Shown: in pieces, positions 1 to 11,173 of the stretch | How positions within the stretch are numbered: position 1 is the stretch's first letter | Layout of the letters: each line of letters starts with the position of its first letter | Source of the DNA: Gymnothorax reevesii | Taxonomy: Eukaryota > Chordata > Actinopteri > Anguilliformes > Muraenidae | DNA length: 64,000 nt | Reading direction: 5' to 3' | NCBI GenBank assembly: GCA_029721435.1 | Contig: CM056580.1 | Span: 21,088,367-21,152,366 of the forward strand | Position numbers and translations under genes: made by a program | Notes under the pieces: model-generated | Told to the model about the DNA's origin: nothing | What the model saw: the letters and a program-made list of their open reading frames with translations, nothing else | Database searches by the model: none

Positions 1-1572
1 GTCTGTGTGCATGTCTGTGTCCTGGGTTGCGCATGAGGGCATGCTTTTCCCTGTGTGTATGTCTTTGTGTGTGTGCTTGCACATGCATGCACATGATGTT
101 TATGATCAATGAAACACAAAAAAAAGAGTTGGGCCTAATCTCACAGAATGACAGAATCACTTGAATACACATTTTCTCTCCCCACGGCATTGTAAAAGTT
201 GTCAGTTTAAATCAAAGTCAAGTCAGCAATTTGAATAGGTGGGGTCTGAAATAATGACAGCCACACTGCGGTATTAGTGCCAGGTGTTGTTTTTTTGCTG
301 AAACAAACAAATCTGTGAATTCTCCAACACTGCGTGGCCAGACAAATGTGAATACTCCTTGGTCAGGGCCTGTTTTCCATAATTCAGCCTGGGCCACTTA
401 TTTCTACTAAAGGAAGATGCTGGCACAAAAGCATACAATGACATTCCAGATGACTATGCTTCTGACAGTCTAGAGTTGGGCCTTTCATGTGTCAGCATGA
501 CAGCACCACCCCATTCACAAAAGTAAGGTCCAGACATGGTATGTTTGTGATAGGTGGAGAAGACCCTGAGAGAACACCAAACATTACTGCCTGTTCATGC
601 TTATGGTTTTATGGATGAAGTGGGATCAAATCTCTGCAGCAGCATTGCGACATGTAGAGGAAAGCTATCCCAGAAGACTGAAGGATGTTGTGGCAGCAAA
701 GGGGGACCAATTCAATATTAATGCCCATGATTTCATAGTGAGTCACTGGATCAGCAGGTATCCACACACTTTCAGTCTAATAGTGAATCTCCTATCTAGA
801 ATACTCAGCAACTATTTATGTTTTTTTTTTCTACATATTCAAGCACAGGCAAGGGAATGTAAAATTCTTCAATGGCAGCCTTGAAGATTTATGCTGAAAA
901 TCTCACTCGACTTATGGGAATATTTATTGAATGATAAAAGTCATAGATCACGTATTTAAAGAGTATCCTTACTGGAAGCGACTGAGGTTTTCACCGCAGA
1001 TACCTGCTGCAATTCAATTGGAGCACTGAGCCTGGGTCATCGCTGAAAGCACCATCTTTTTCTCAAATCATTTAGAATTGATCTGCAGTAAACAGGCTCC
1101 AAAATAAAAGCAAGTTTTTTTGTTTTTGTTTTGTTTTTGGCTCTTGAATAAAAAGCCCCTTGTAGGCCAATTGCTATGACCTTGAGAGCTGGCGGCAAGG
1201 GTATTTCTTAACTCTATTACACTTCACGGAGTTTTAAGAAAGTGCTGTATTTCGAGTTTATCTGAAGATAGAAGGATTTTTTTGTTATCTTGTTTTATTG
1301 GGAACGATTGCTGAGAACAAAAAAAAAGAAAAAATCACCAGGCCCCATGCTCCCAACGGACGGTAAGATACCGAGCTACTCTCCCAAAGTATGAAAACTC
1401 AAGTAGAAGAAAAATGGGGGTGTGCTTTCATGAGTCCTCTCAGAAATGCACTGCAGATAACCGCAGAAAAGCAGACAGTAAAGCAGTAAAGTATGCGTGT
1501 AAGTGCTTTGGTTTAAAGACGGCTCGAGGTACCAAGGCTTAAGCATAGGGGGCTTTGCTTCCGAGAGGATGG
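1..1572. other. Unassigned AT-rich DNA
   Basis: The first ~90 bases are rich in TG steps (a decayed dinucleotide tract). The rest holds short A and T runs and one 95-codon open frame from 597 with no recognisable motif. I see no gene, RNA or clear repeat. Confidence 0.5.
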
Positions 1573-1881
1573 TTAAGGACGGTCTTTGTTTTCCTCAGTT
1601 TGGGATATGGAAGAGCTGGGACTTATTTATTTATTAATTTACTGAGTGAAAGTATTGAAGCCATCAGGCATGGCTGGATCATACATAGTATGTATGAACT
1701 TGGTTCATCGCAAGTCAAACCACACTTTTCTGAGCTTTCATAGCACTTTACAGAAATGGCGAATCCAAAGCATGAAGTATATTTTCTGCATGAAAAAAAT
1801 ATAGCAAATATGCTGCAGTAATAATTCAATTAGGTTATCAGGTCTTTGCTTGTTAACACTGATACTGGGATTTATCAGTTT
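1573..1881 (+). repeat. Direct repeat, copy A (~308 bp)
   Basis: This segment starts TTAAGGACGGTCTTTG and ends GGGATTTATCAG. It is repeated in the same orientation at 4132-4436, with only scattered differences by eye. One difference is a four-base indel in the CATACATAGTATG stretch. No terminal inverted repeat and no matching target-site duplication are visible, so the type of repeat is unknown. It could be a dispersed non-autonomous element or a local segmental duplication. The 62-codon frame starting at 1555 lies mostly inside it and looks incidental. Confidence 0.8.
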
Positions 1882-2349
1882 ATTGTTACATCTTGTGCCT
1901 CTGTTAATTAGCCACTGGTTTCTGGCTGTTAGTGCGGTTTTAAGTTGTTTTGTTGAATGATTAAAATCTAACATCCGAGAGGCGAATGGGAGACATTCCT
2001 CCTTCTTTGACTACTGTTATTAAAACTTCTGTATCTCAAAAACTATAAATGCCAGACAAACATTTCAAAGGTTTTTTTTAACTGGGGAATTTCACCTTGA
2101 TGACCACACTGTCATTTTCCATCTAAGTTTATGTGATGGCTGCCGCCCCACAGGGTAAAAACAGCTCAGTTTCTACCTCTGCACTTTTTGGTTCATTTAT
2201 TCTCATTGCACCTTCATTAGTTTTTGTCATTCCATTATGATTATTAGTAAATGTTCATCACTCATGATTTACAGCCAACTAAATTAAGTATCCCAAAAAA
2301 ATCACATAAACACATTGAAATACTTTATTTAACCTTACATTGGCGAGTC

Positions 2350-2758
2350 TGTGGGCAGAGGAGGCCTAAATGCCGCAGTCACCTCATTCCGGCCATACCA
2401 AGCTCGTTGTGTGCTCGAGGGGGGTTTGTGGGTTTAATTATAGGTTTTTGAATTAGTTTCCAATTAGTCTTTATTTGAGTATCCCCCTTTGTGGTGTTTT
2501 TTGGTTTGGCCAAGCCAGTTTAAATATCCCCCTTTGTGTCTCTTTAGCAGGCCAGTTTTTTGCTTGAGTCTAGTTAATGTCAATGTCTAGCGTTTTTGTG
2601 TATTTAAGTTAAAGTAACTTTTTGGTTGACCTCTTTTATGGGCCTCATAATTAAGCCCCGGCCCTTTTGTGAGAAATCTTTCTTGGGCAACTAAAAAGCC
2701 TAACTATTGAACTAACAAACTCCTGCGTCCTCATGCCTTGACTGTTTGGTCCATTACA
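2350..2758 (+). mobile_element. Possible decayed solo LTR
   Basis: The segment runs from a TG (TGTGGGCAG) to a CA (CCATTACA). Its right part (CTCCTGCGTCCTCATGCC) reads like the 3' portion of fish LTRs. No target-site duplication was found and the left edge is a guess. The flanks 1882-2349 and 2759-4131 are AT-rich and hold nothing I can identify. Confidence 0.3.
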
Positions 2759-4131
2759 ATTTAGTTTCTAATATTTATTTTAATCCACTTATGCAAACAG
2801 AACGTCAAAAATCAGAAATAAAATTCAGATTTTTTGTTGATGAGCAACAGCAGGAAAGGAAGATATTACAACAATGTGGAGTGTAAAAATGTCCGCGGAA
2901 TATTTTAGAAAAAAGAATGTCGAAATCTTGAACCACTCAAACTTAAGAGCAGTTAATCATAAATATGGAAAAGAATCTGCATCACAATAAGCCCAGTATC
3001 TCAAACACTATAGGAATATGATTCAATGCTTTTATCAAACTGGGGAAGTACACATTACCACAAAACCGTTCGTATTAACTGAAGTCCAGTATCTGATATT
3101 TAGTTTCAACAATGCATGTCTATAAAAAAATAACCATTGCTGCTGACAATCAGGTTGTAGAATTTTTTCCGAAGTGTAATGGAGCAATCATGGATAAAAT
3201 AACACTTCTTTGTGGTTCCTGTATATGCTGACTACTTGGGTAAAAAATAATATCCATATTTCTAGCCTCAAAGATTGGGTCTTCTTTCAGGCTCACCCTT
3301 TTGTTTAATTTTCAAAGTGTCTTAACAGTGAATTATTATTGTTATCTTGAAAACATGCTTTATGCATATGCACTAGTAATGCAATATTATGATAAATGAT
3401 ACGTTTATGGATAGCCAATTTGAATAAAATTTACAGATCCATCTAATATTTACAGTTCAAGCCTATCAATGCGATTTAAATGTCCTATCTATATCCAGCA
3501 CTGCGCTGGATTCCAAGTTACTAGATAATGCACAGTCAGAAAGGCATTAATAAAGTGTACTATTATTGTAAAGCATATTGTAAAGTAACATTGAAATCAA
3601 ACAGGAATTCCATAACCTTACCTGGCATGTATTCAAGAACCGCATCTCGTTATGTTTTCTGGGAGGTTCCAGAATTGCATGTAACGAACAGCAGTGATGC
3701 AAAAACATGACTACAACACAACCTTTTTCCATTCAAGAGTTAAAGAAAATATTGTAGGCTAACAAAACTGAAAAGCATTCAAAATAAAAACACAATCACA
3801 ATGTAAAATATAAAAACAGTAAATTCTGTTGCATTGATTGCCACTCCAAGATATGTAAATACACCATGCTTTCCAGAAAAATACACACAAATGCAACAGT
3901 GATTGCGCCAGGAGCAACTTAGAGTGATTTCACTGCATGACTCAAGAGGGCAATGACTGACAATTTTGTAACCAAACAACAATGCAGATGGGAAGACACT
4001 TCTACTACTATAGATGTAAAGTGCATGCCTGGAGTTGGTATCAGTCAAGTAAGTACAGCCAAATAAGCCACGAACCTTACAATCTTTTCATGAACCTTAC
4101 AAGCTATGTTCAGCAACCTTGAGGAGAATAA

Positions 4132-4436
4132 TTAAGGACGGTCTTTGTTTTCCTCAGTTTGAGATATGGAAGAGCTGGGACTTATTTATTTATTAATTTA
4201 CTGAGTGAAAGTATTGAAGCCATCAGGCATGGCTAGATCATACAGTATGTATGAAATTGGTTTATCGCAAGCCAAACCACACTTTTCTGAACTTCGATAG
4301 TACTTTACAGAAATGGCCAATCCAAAGCTTGAAGTATATTTTCTGCCTGAAAAAAATATAGCAAATATGCTGCAGTAATAATTGAATTAAGTTATCAGGT
4401 CTTTGCTTGGTAACACTGATACTGGGATTTATCAGT
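4132..4436 (+). repeat. Direct repeat, copy B (~305 bp)
   Basis: This is the second copy of the segment at 1573-1881, same strand, about 2.56 kb downstream. The bases on either side differ between the two copies, so the similarity stops sharply at both ends. 4437-4669 is unassigned. Confidence 0.8.
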
Positions 4437-4707
4437 TGTTTGTGGTATAGTATAAGCCAATGAAGCTCTGGGATGAGGTGATGTGGGTTTACACAACGCT
4501 GATTACATTTAGAAAATCATATAAAAATAAATGGCAAATAAGGGAAAAATTCAGTTTTTCTTGAAACTTCATTGCTTAACAATTTTGGATTGGATTATCA
4601 TGATCTAGGACCATTCAGTAAGGCATGTATTAAGGACAGGCAGCACCCAGCAATAAATATAGATTAATGAACACCACTAGTAGGCAGACGTCGGACTATG
4701 TCCATGA

Positions 4708-5570
4708 CTAGCGCAGTTGCGACAAGCACTTTCTCTCATGACTAAAAAGCCCAATTCTAGAACGGCAGGCACGGCCACATCCGCTGCAGACAAAGACACA
4801 TGCCGCTGGAACACACGCTGCTTTGCTCAATGCTGCTCTTTTCTTTGCTCTTCTATCATTGGCTTCAGCTTTCAGCCTTTCCTCTCCCGCCTGGAATGCC
4901 AGACTGCACAAGGACCTCCAATCACGCCGATCTGCAGCATGCGACTCCCAGTTATCTGTTGACAGGCCAATGGCGAGCATATCTCTCTTGCAGACGTCCT
5001 TAAAACGCAGCTTGGGTCTGCCAATTAGCCTCAAACCGGATTCCAGCTCGCCATACAGCAGATCCTTAGGGATTCGCCCATCCTCCATCCGGTACACGTG
5101 GCTAAGCCACCTCAGTCTGCGCTGTCTTAGCAGGGTGAACATCGATGGAATATTGGCTCCTACGAGTACCTCATTGTTAGAGACCTTATCTGTCCACGAG
5201 ATGGAGAGGATGCAACGAAGGCATCTCATATGGAAGATGTTTAAGCGCTTCTCCTGGCGAACATAGGTAGTCCAAGACTCGCTACCATACAGTAAGGTGC
5301 TCACGATGCAGGCACGATACACAGCTACTTTAGTCTGGGTAGTCAGCTTCTTGTTTTCCCAAACACGGGCAGAGAGCTTAGCCATGTTGGTTGCAGCCTT
5401 GCCAATTCTCTGTCCAATCTCTACTTCAAGGCGGTTGTTGTTGGAGGTGGTGGATCCGAGATAGGTAAACTGTGGAACGGCTTCCAAGGTGTAATCTTTG
5501 ATGGTTACAGCAGGCGTGGCTTCATTTTCCTGGCACATGACTTTCGTCTTCTTTAGGCTGATTGTAAGTC
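4708..5570 (-). pseudogene. LINE C-terminal (thumb plus Cys-rich finger) region
   Basis: This is the last part of the LINE protein, open for 276 codons from 5538 and extendable upstream to the insertion. It contains the post-RT motifs FTYLGSTTSNN, YRACIVSTLLYGSESW, RLRWLSHVYRMEDGRIPKDL and GRPKLRFKDVCKRD, common in APE-type LINEs. It ends with a finger-like CSGCGRACRSRIGLFSHE followed by a further Cys (about residues 251-272), probably for RNA or DNA binding. This stretch is undamaged although the upstream domains are broken. Confidence 0.87.
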
Positions 5571-5712
5571 TGAATTGATTGATTGATTGAACCTTTATTT
5601 AACCAGGCAAGACAGATTAAGAACAAGTTCTTATTTACAACTGCGGCCTGGCAAAGGCAGAGCCTCTTGAGGTAAAGGGGAGAAGGATTATATTAAAATT
5701 AAGAAAAAAAAA
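5571..5712 (-). mobile_element. Short retroposon insertion inside the LINE RT
   Basis: About 142 bp interrupt the LINE frame. Family members read directly from ...CEAF into LTISLKKTKV, and here the two halves lie either side of this block. On the minus strand the block begins with a T run and ends TTAAATAAAGG followed by a short (ATCA)n tail. That AATAAA-plus-microsatellite form is typical of 3' ends of fish LINE/SINE retroposons. No clear duplication of the target is seen. A similar GGTTAAATAAAG tail occurs at 59370-59390. Confidence 0.7.
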
Positions 5713-7013
5713 CGAAGGCCTCACATGCGTCAGAGAACTGATTGAGAAGAAGTTGGAGTTTTTCAGCGCTTTGTGGGCAACAAGGGCAACGTCATCAGCA
5801 AAGAGAAGGTCACGGATGGTTACTTTGCGTACTTTGGTCTTTGCTCTAAGGTGTGCAGGGTTGAAGAGTTTCCCATCAAAACGAGTTCGTATCAGGATGC
5901 CTTCTTCAGTAGACTTGAAAGCATGATTCAGAAGAACTGAGAAAAAGATGTTGAAGAGAGTAGGGGCTAGCACACAGCCTTGTTTTACGCCGCTGTTTAT
6001 ATCAAATGCCTCAGACCTGCTTCCGTTGCACTGTTCCCCGTGACCCATCATGGAACGATTTGATGAAGCTCAAGAGTTTAGGAGGACAACCAGTTAAGGG
6101 CAGGATCTTGAAAAAGGCCGTCTCTACTGACAAGGTCAAACACCTTTGTCAAGTCGAATGCAATGTAGAGTGGCTGTTGTTGCTCTGTGCATTTCTCCTG
6201 AAGTTGTCTCAGTGAGAAAATCATGTCCACAGTCGACCGACTAGAGCGGAAACCACACTGGGATTCAGGGTACACCCTTTCAGAAATCTTTTGAAGGCGG
6301 TATAGTGCTACTCGGGCAAACAGCTTTCCAGCAGTGCACAGAAGTGAGATGCCACGGTAGTTGTTACGATCACTGCGGTCTCCCTTGTTCTTGTATAGGG
6401 TTGAGATAATAGAGTCCCTCATCTCCTGGGGAACGTAACCCTCCTCCCAGCACTTGCAGAGTAACTGATGGAGATTGAAGAGCAAATGGTTTCCACTGCA
6501 TTTGAAAACTTCAGCCAGGATATCATCTTGCCCAGGGGCCTTTCCAGATGATATGTCACTGATTGCCTTTGAGAGTTCTTTCTTGGTTGGGGGCTCATCT
6601 AGTTCAATCATGATGGGAAGCCTTTCAATGCAGTCAAGGACAGAGGGTGAGACAAAGCTCGATCTACCATAGAGCTCGCTATAATGTTCCACTAAGCACT
6701 CCATCAGTCTTGAGTTATCAGTAATGGTTTCACCAGTTGATGTTTTGAGAGGTGTGGACTTTGACTGTGTGGGTCCAATTACCTTTTTGATGCCCTCAAA
6801 CATGCCCCTAGAATTTCTAGTGTCAGCAGCTGACTGGATTTCAGCACAGAGATTCATCCAGAAGATGTTAGCACAGTTCTTACATTCTTCCTTCGCACGG
6901 CGCCTGGCCTCCCGGAGTGCTTCCAGAGAGCTATAGGATGGATTACGCTGGTAGTTCTGCAGGGTATTACTCTTTGCTTCGATGAGCGGCTGAAGAGTCG
7001 CGATGTTTGCATT
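5713..7013 (-). pseudogene. LINE reverse transcriptase domain, frameshifted
   Basis: This continues the LINE frame. From 7013 to 6078 it is open and carries reverse transcriptase landmarks: SSGKAPGQDD, STLYKNKGDRSDRNNYRGIS, CGFRSSRSTVDMIF and IAFDLTKVFDLV, a damaged form of the usual AFDxV motif. After 6078 the reading shifts twice. It is picked up in the frame of 6051-5776 with SGVKQGCVLAPTLF and the catalytic box LLFADDVAL. A further shift near 5775 puts the next stretch (LQLLLNQFSDACEAF) in another frame, which stops at the insertion at 5571-5712. Known function is RNA-templated DNA synthesis; this copy cannot encode it. Confidence 0.88.
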
Positions 7014-7016
7014 GAA

Positions 7017-8036
7017 TCAATCCTGGCTTTTGGGTATATTCTTGCCAAAAGCCTTGAATGCTGCAGCATAGGTGGTGTCCTTGATGTGGCACCAGTGGTC
7101 CTCTGTATCAAGCTCCAGGCAGTCTTCGAGTTTCGAGCTCATGATGTCGTTAAATACAGAGACATTTTCAGGGATAGCAGAGGCAGAAGCATTAATGCGA
7201 AGTTTAGCAGGTTGTTTGGCACGATGGAACTTCTTTGGGCTTAACTGGATCTTTGTGCAGACAAGGGAGTGATCAGTGTCACAATCAGCACTGTCGTATG
7301 CCCTTGTAATGCGAACGTTTTTAAGATGTTCCCGTCTTGAGATGATGAGATCGAGTTGGTGCCAGTTTTTAGATCTGGGGTGCATCCACGAGAACCTATG
7401 GTGCAGCTTCACGCCATAGAATGTGTTTGTAATGCAGAGGTGATAGTAGGCGCAAAGCTCCAGTAGACGTTGACCATTTTCATTGCATTTGCCTACACCA
7501 AAGTGACCAAGGCAATCAGGCCAGGAGCCTTGATCATTGCCCACTCTTGCGTTGAAATCGCCGAGGAGAATCAGCACTTCATTCATCGGGATATGTTTGA
7601 TAGCTTCATCCAGTTGGCTGTAGAAGGCATGCTTGGCATCAGGACTCGAAGTCAGGGTTGGAGCGTAGACGGAAAGCAAGTTGGTGGTGCCTAGATCAGT
7701 ATTGAGTTTCATGTGCATGATGCGCTCGGACTTGGTTGAGCCTGGCTCCACCATCTATAGTAGCTTGTTGCTGACAGCTAAACCAACTCAATATTCTCTA
7801 GGCTCATCTTCATCTCTACCCTGCCAGAAAAATGTATATTCCTTTAGGCTTCCGCAACCCGCTATGCGCATTTCCTGTAAAGCAACGATATCAATGTTGA
7901 GCCTTTCCAGTTCTCTGCTGATGACAGCTGTTTTGCATGCCCCATCGATGTCGCGTATATCCTTGGTAAGGCCGCTCAGCGTCGTTCGGACATTCAAACT
8001 CCCAAGTGTGAGAGCTGGTCTTCTTCTAATAGATCC
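7017..8036 (-). pseudogene. LINE endonuclease domain (APE/exonuclease III-like), broken
   Basis: This is the N-terminal part of the LINE polyprotein. The APE-type endonuclease nicks target DNA to prime reverse transcription. Visible family motifs are the start NVRTTLSG, VALQEMR (catalytic Glu), LLGDFNARVG (Asp/Asn), the HPRSKNWHQLD region, and CDTDHSLV (the terminal Asp-His pair). The frame runs from about 8036 and is interrupted by TGA at 7785-7787 and TAG at 7755-7757, with the same frame resuming after each. A third stop (TGA at 7014-7016) falls where family members have a sense codon. The frame then continues into the reverse transcriptase linker. No enzyme is expected from this copy. Confidence 0.88.
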
Positions 8037-9404
8037 TTGATTCTTAGGTGAGAAAGTCGCAGCCCACTTGTCAGACTGTTTCCAGACTTAAGTCCTGCTC
8101 ACCCCAGCAAGACAGGTAGGCAGTGGCGGGAAAGCACCTTATTGACTGGGGGCTGCCCAGTTTAGGCGGGCGGTACCTATCCGATGGGGCTAAAAAGCCC
8201 CTCCCACTGTCAGGAGTGACCCCTGGTGTCTGGCTCTACGCCAATCAAGCCATGACTTAGAACCGGTAACTGCCACTCCCCGGTTTGTTACCATGCCCGG
8301 CGAGGCCGTATGACATGCTGCTGAAGTTGCCTCTCCATGCGCTTGCCTGGGCGGTTGATGTGGAGATACTGGTTTGCCCAAGTCCCAGAATCCCCCTCTC
8401 GGTCTTGCTGGTATTGTCCGAAGGAAAGGCAGAGCCAGTACGTTCAGGACCAGGTTGACTGCAGGAGTTGCCAGCAAGTGATATATCATCATCAAGCTAC
8501 CTCACGGGGCTCCACTCCGGTTTTTCTGTCAGGGTTTGCTCCCTTAGCCTTTTGGCTATCCCTGGCCACCACAAGGCAGTGGAAACTGTAACCCTGGTTA
8601 AGGGAGGCTAAGTGTGTGCTAACACTTGCCTAAGGTGTCCACCCAGGCTAGTGGAGGGAAGGAAGCGCCTTATTTTTCCATTCTAGACCAGCTCCAAGCA
8701 AAGTCTAGCCACTACCAATAAACACCACTATTGAAAAGCTGTAACTTGATGTTTTGACCGGAATGACTTGTATTTCAAGAGTGAATATCTCCAAAGGATT
8801 CTGGATGACAATATTCATGTGTTTTGTTAATTATATTTAAGTAAATTCTAAAATTAATTGACTTATGTAAATCCCATAGCTCCAGTGCAATCCCTTGGGG
8901 GCTTTTGAGTTTAAGAGTTTAAAATCACTCATTATCTTGTTACCGTCTTAATCCTTTCATGCATTCCTGATGTCTTTCCTGATGCACTTTCATTGTTGCT
9001 TGTTATGCCTGCCTGTCAACATGTCAGAGCCAGATTTTCTCGTTCTTGCCTCATGTTCGTTTCCTGCTCTCACATGCTTTCTATGTATTCCTGATTCCTA
9101 GTTCCTTGTTTATGCCTCAGCCCCTTCATATTTGTCTGTGTGTCATCCCAGTCTTATTGTCTTCCTCTCTAACCTCACGATTACCTCACTTCTGCTCAGA
9201 CTGACTACTTGAGTTTGACCCCAGCACAGATCATCGACTTTGTCCTGCTCACGTCCCACGTCCTACACTAACCAGGTCCCTGAAATATGATAACGGTTCA
9301 CGGCTTTGTCATTCCCTAACCAGTTGATCGCTAACCATGCTCCGCAATTATGATAATGGTTCAAGATAGAGTCCGCTGGTTGTTACCAGAGTTCTGACCC
9401 ACAA

Positions 9405-9429
9405 CCTAACCCTAACCTTAACCTTAACC
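9405..9429 (+). repeat. Short telomere-like CCTAAC/CCTTAAC run
   Basis: About four units of CCTAACC or CCTTAACC occur in a row, resembling the vertebrate telomeric repeat (CCCTAA)n. It is too short to be more than suggestive. Confidence 0.5.
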
Positions 9430-9562
9430 AGTCCTAACTCATCACAACTGATAGTCCTGACTATGGCAGTGCACTTGCAAAAGTAATAAAGCGCCCTGCT
9501 CGTTCCCCTGTATCCTGGTTGCTGGTGTTTGTCTTTTGCTTGTCCCTCGACCACTATCAGTG

Positions 9563-9965
9563 TTTCCTGTATCGCTCTGATGGCCCGACCACCATCTGCA
9601 TTTCCTGCATCACTCTGATGGCCCGACCACCATCTGCATTTCCTGCATCACTCTGATGGCCGGACCACCATCTGCATTTCCTGCATCACTCTGATGGCCG
9701 GACCACCATCTGCATTTCCTGCATCACTCTGATGGCCCGACCACCATCTGCATTTCCTGCATCACTCTGATGGCCCGACCACCATCTGCATTTCCTGCAT
9801 CACTCTGATGGCCGGACCACCATCTGCATTTCCTGCATCACTCTGATGGCCCGACCACCATCTGAGTTTCCTGCATCGCTCCGATGGCCGGACCACCATC
9901 TGCATTTCCTGCATCACTCTGATGGCCCGACCACCATCTGTGTTTCCTGCATCGCTCTGATGGCT
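9563..9965 (+). repeat. 38-bp minisatellite, about 10.6 copies
   Basis: Unit is TTTCCTGCATCACTCTGATG followed by GCCCGACCACCATCTGCA. Ten full units and one partial occur with exact 38-bp spacing. The main variants are GCCCGACC versus GCCGGACC, and CATCACTCT versus CATCGCTCT. Because 38 is not a multiple of three, each long frame reads the unit in all three phases. The 70-codon minus-strand open frame at 9762-9974 is a by-product of the array. Confidence 0.95.
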
Positions 9966-10199
9966 GTTCTTCAACCCTGGAATGTTGACCAGTAAAGCTC
10001 TGGTTCACAGTATCCTTAGCTCTGGTTGTCCTGGGTCCATAGACCCCTGGGCCCCTGACAATTTATCACCTCTCAAGTAAATGTATTGTTAGCTTTTATT
10101 AGATCTTTTGTTTTCTCAAGGTAAAGGGCACAAAATTTCATATGACTATTTTGTGATAACAATTTATTTGGCCTTGATTGGCCCAATATTATTTGTAAA

Positions 10200-10372
10200 C
10201 AAGAGCAATCAGAGATTTCTGACGCCCGCCGAATCGTGATCCGGATTCGGATCAACACCAAAATTTAATGTGAATTTTCATGGAAATCGGTTCATCAGTT
10301 TTTTTCGTCTTCCTGTTCACAGACAGACAGACAAAAAAACCGAGGCGATTTTATTACGCCTTGGCAAACATA
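10200..10372 (+). mobile_element. RTE-like LINE 3' tail
   Basis: The text GATCCGGATTCGGATCAACACC, AATTTTCATGGAAATCGGTTC and CACAGACAGACAGACAAA is the usual 3' end of RTE-type fish repeats. These end in a short stem (here CCGAGGCG...CGCCTTGG). Only the tail is present. 10373-11173 shows no gene; the 60-codon frame at 10654 has no recognisable feature. Confidence 0.65.
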
Positions 10373-11173
10373 AAGAGCAATGAAAATAAATGTCTCTCAA
10401 ACCATTTAACAGTATGCAGCCAAAATAAAAATGTGTAGCTCGTAAGACTTCTTGATCACTGAATGAGGTTTTGCTTTAGAGGATGAGGGCTGAAAATAAT
10501 CTGAATGCTCAGCCTTTGTTCAATGCCAGTTTTGGAATGGAGGAGAGAGGCTCAGAGCACTGCAGGCAGCTGAGGGGAACTCAGAATGACTCCACTGAAC
10601 TGTTTCTCTTGTTTCGTCCTCATGCATGGACCTGCTTGAACGTATGATGACCGGTGCCCCTGTCACTCAGCGCATGCACAAACACATCTGAGCACACATT
10701 CCAAAAAGATCAACAGAAAAAACATCAACATATTCCACTTCAAATTATTTTTCTCACTCCCATTATCAGTCCTCAGAACCCTACTGATTTTTACAGTGCA
10801 ATGGCAAATGTCTTGGCCACAGCATTTCAAGATTAATATTTTCTCTGCATTGTCCCACAGATGTAAGGATGGCAGTTGATTAAACAGTGTGCTTGCAGGG
10901 TCAGTAACTGTTCAACATAAATATGTTAAATTGATTCCTAGATGACAAACTTCTGTTATTCCCTTGAGAAAGCTGCTTAATTTGACTTAATTGCGTAAAA
11001 TGGGCAGTTGTATGAATGAAATGTCAGGCTGAATTCCACAAAACATTGTCACATTATAGAAAATGCAAATAAAATCTAAAAGAAGTGACCTGAAAATTTC
11101 ATTCACCCTCAAATATATTCTAAGACTGCAAAACATTATTTGATGCTTTAATTTCAATTGACTGCAAATTTAG

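Larger units (their letters stand above)
4680..8720 (-). mobile_element. Near full-length APE-type LINE retrotransposon, decayed
   Basis: A minus-strand non-LTR retrotransposon of about 4.04 kb, flanked by a perfect 10-bp target-site duplication AACACCACTA (4670-4679 and 8721-8730). Read on the minus strand, the order is 5' leader (~8720-8040), apurinic-type endonuclease, reverse transcriptase, and a C-terminal domain ending in a Cys-rich finger. There is one long reading frame and no separate ORF1 that I recognise. There is no poly-A tail; the 3' end lies next to the duplication at 4680. The frame carries at least three stops, several frameshifts and a ~142 bp insertion, so the copy is dead. 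The clade is not assigned; the domain set and C-terminal finger exclude a simple truncated L2. Confidence 0.88.
9022..10060 (+). mobile_element. LTR-like region expanded by a minisatellite
   Basis: It starts TGTCAGAGCC and ends GGCCCCTGACA, short inverted termini of LTR type. It contains pyrimidine-rich text similar to fish Gypsy LTRs and an AATAAA at about 9485. Flanking pentamers (CAACA, ATTTA) do not match, so either the insertion is old or my edges are wrong. A 10-copy 38-bp array makes up much of the length. 8731-9021 before it is unassigned. Confidence 0.4.

Noticed and set aside
4717..5266. Plus-strand frames of 67-147 codons opposite the LINE
   Set aside because: Antisense shadows of the LINE C-terminal coding region.
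9563..9965. CRISPR-like array (regular 38-bp period)
   Set aside because: Units are contiguous with no unique spacers, and the context is eukaryotic.
9762..9974. 70-codon minus-strand frame with internal peptide repeats
   Set aside because: By-product of the 38-bp minisatellite being free of stops in three phases.
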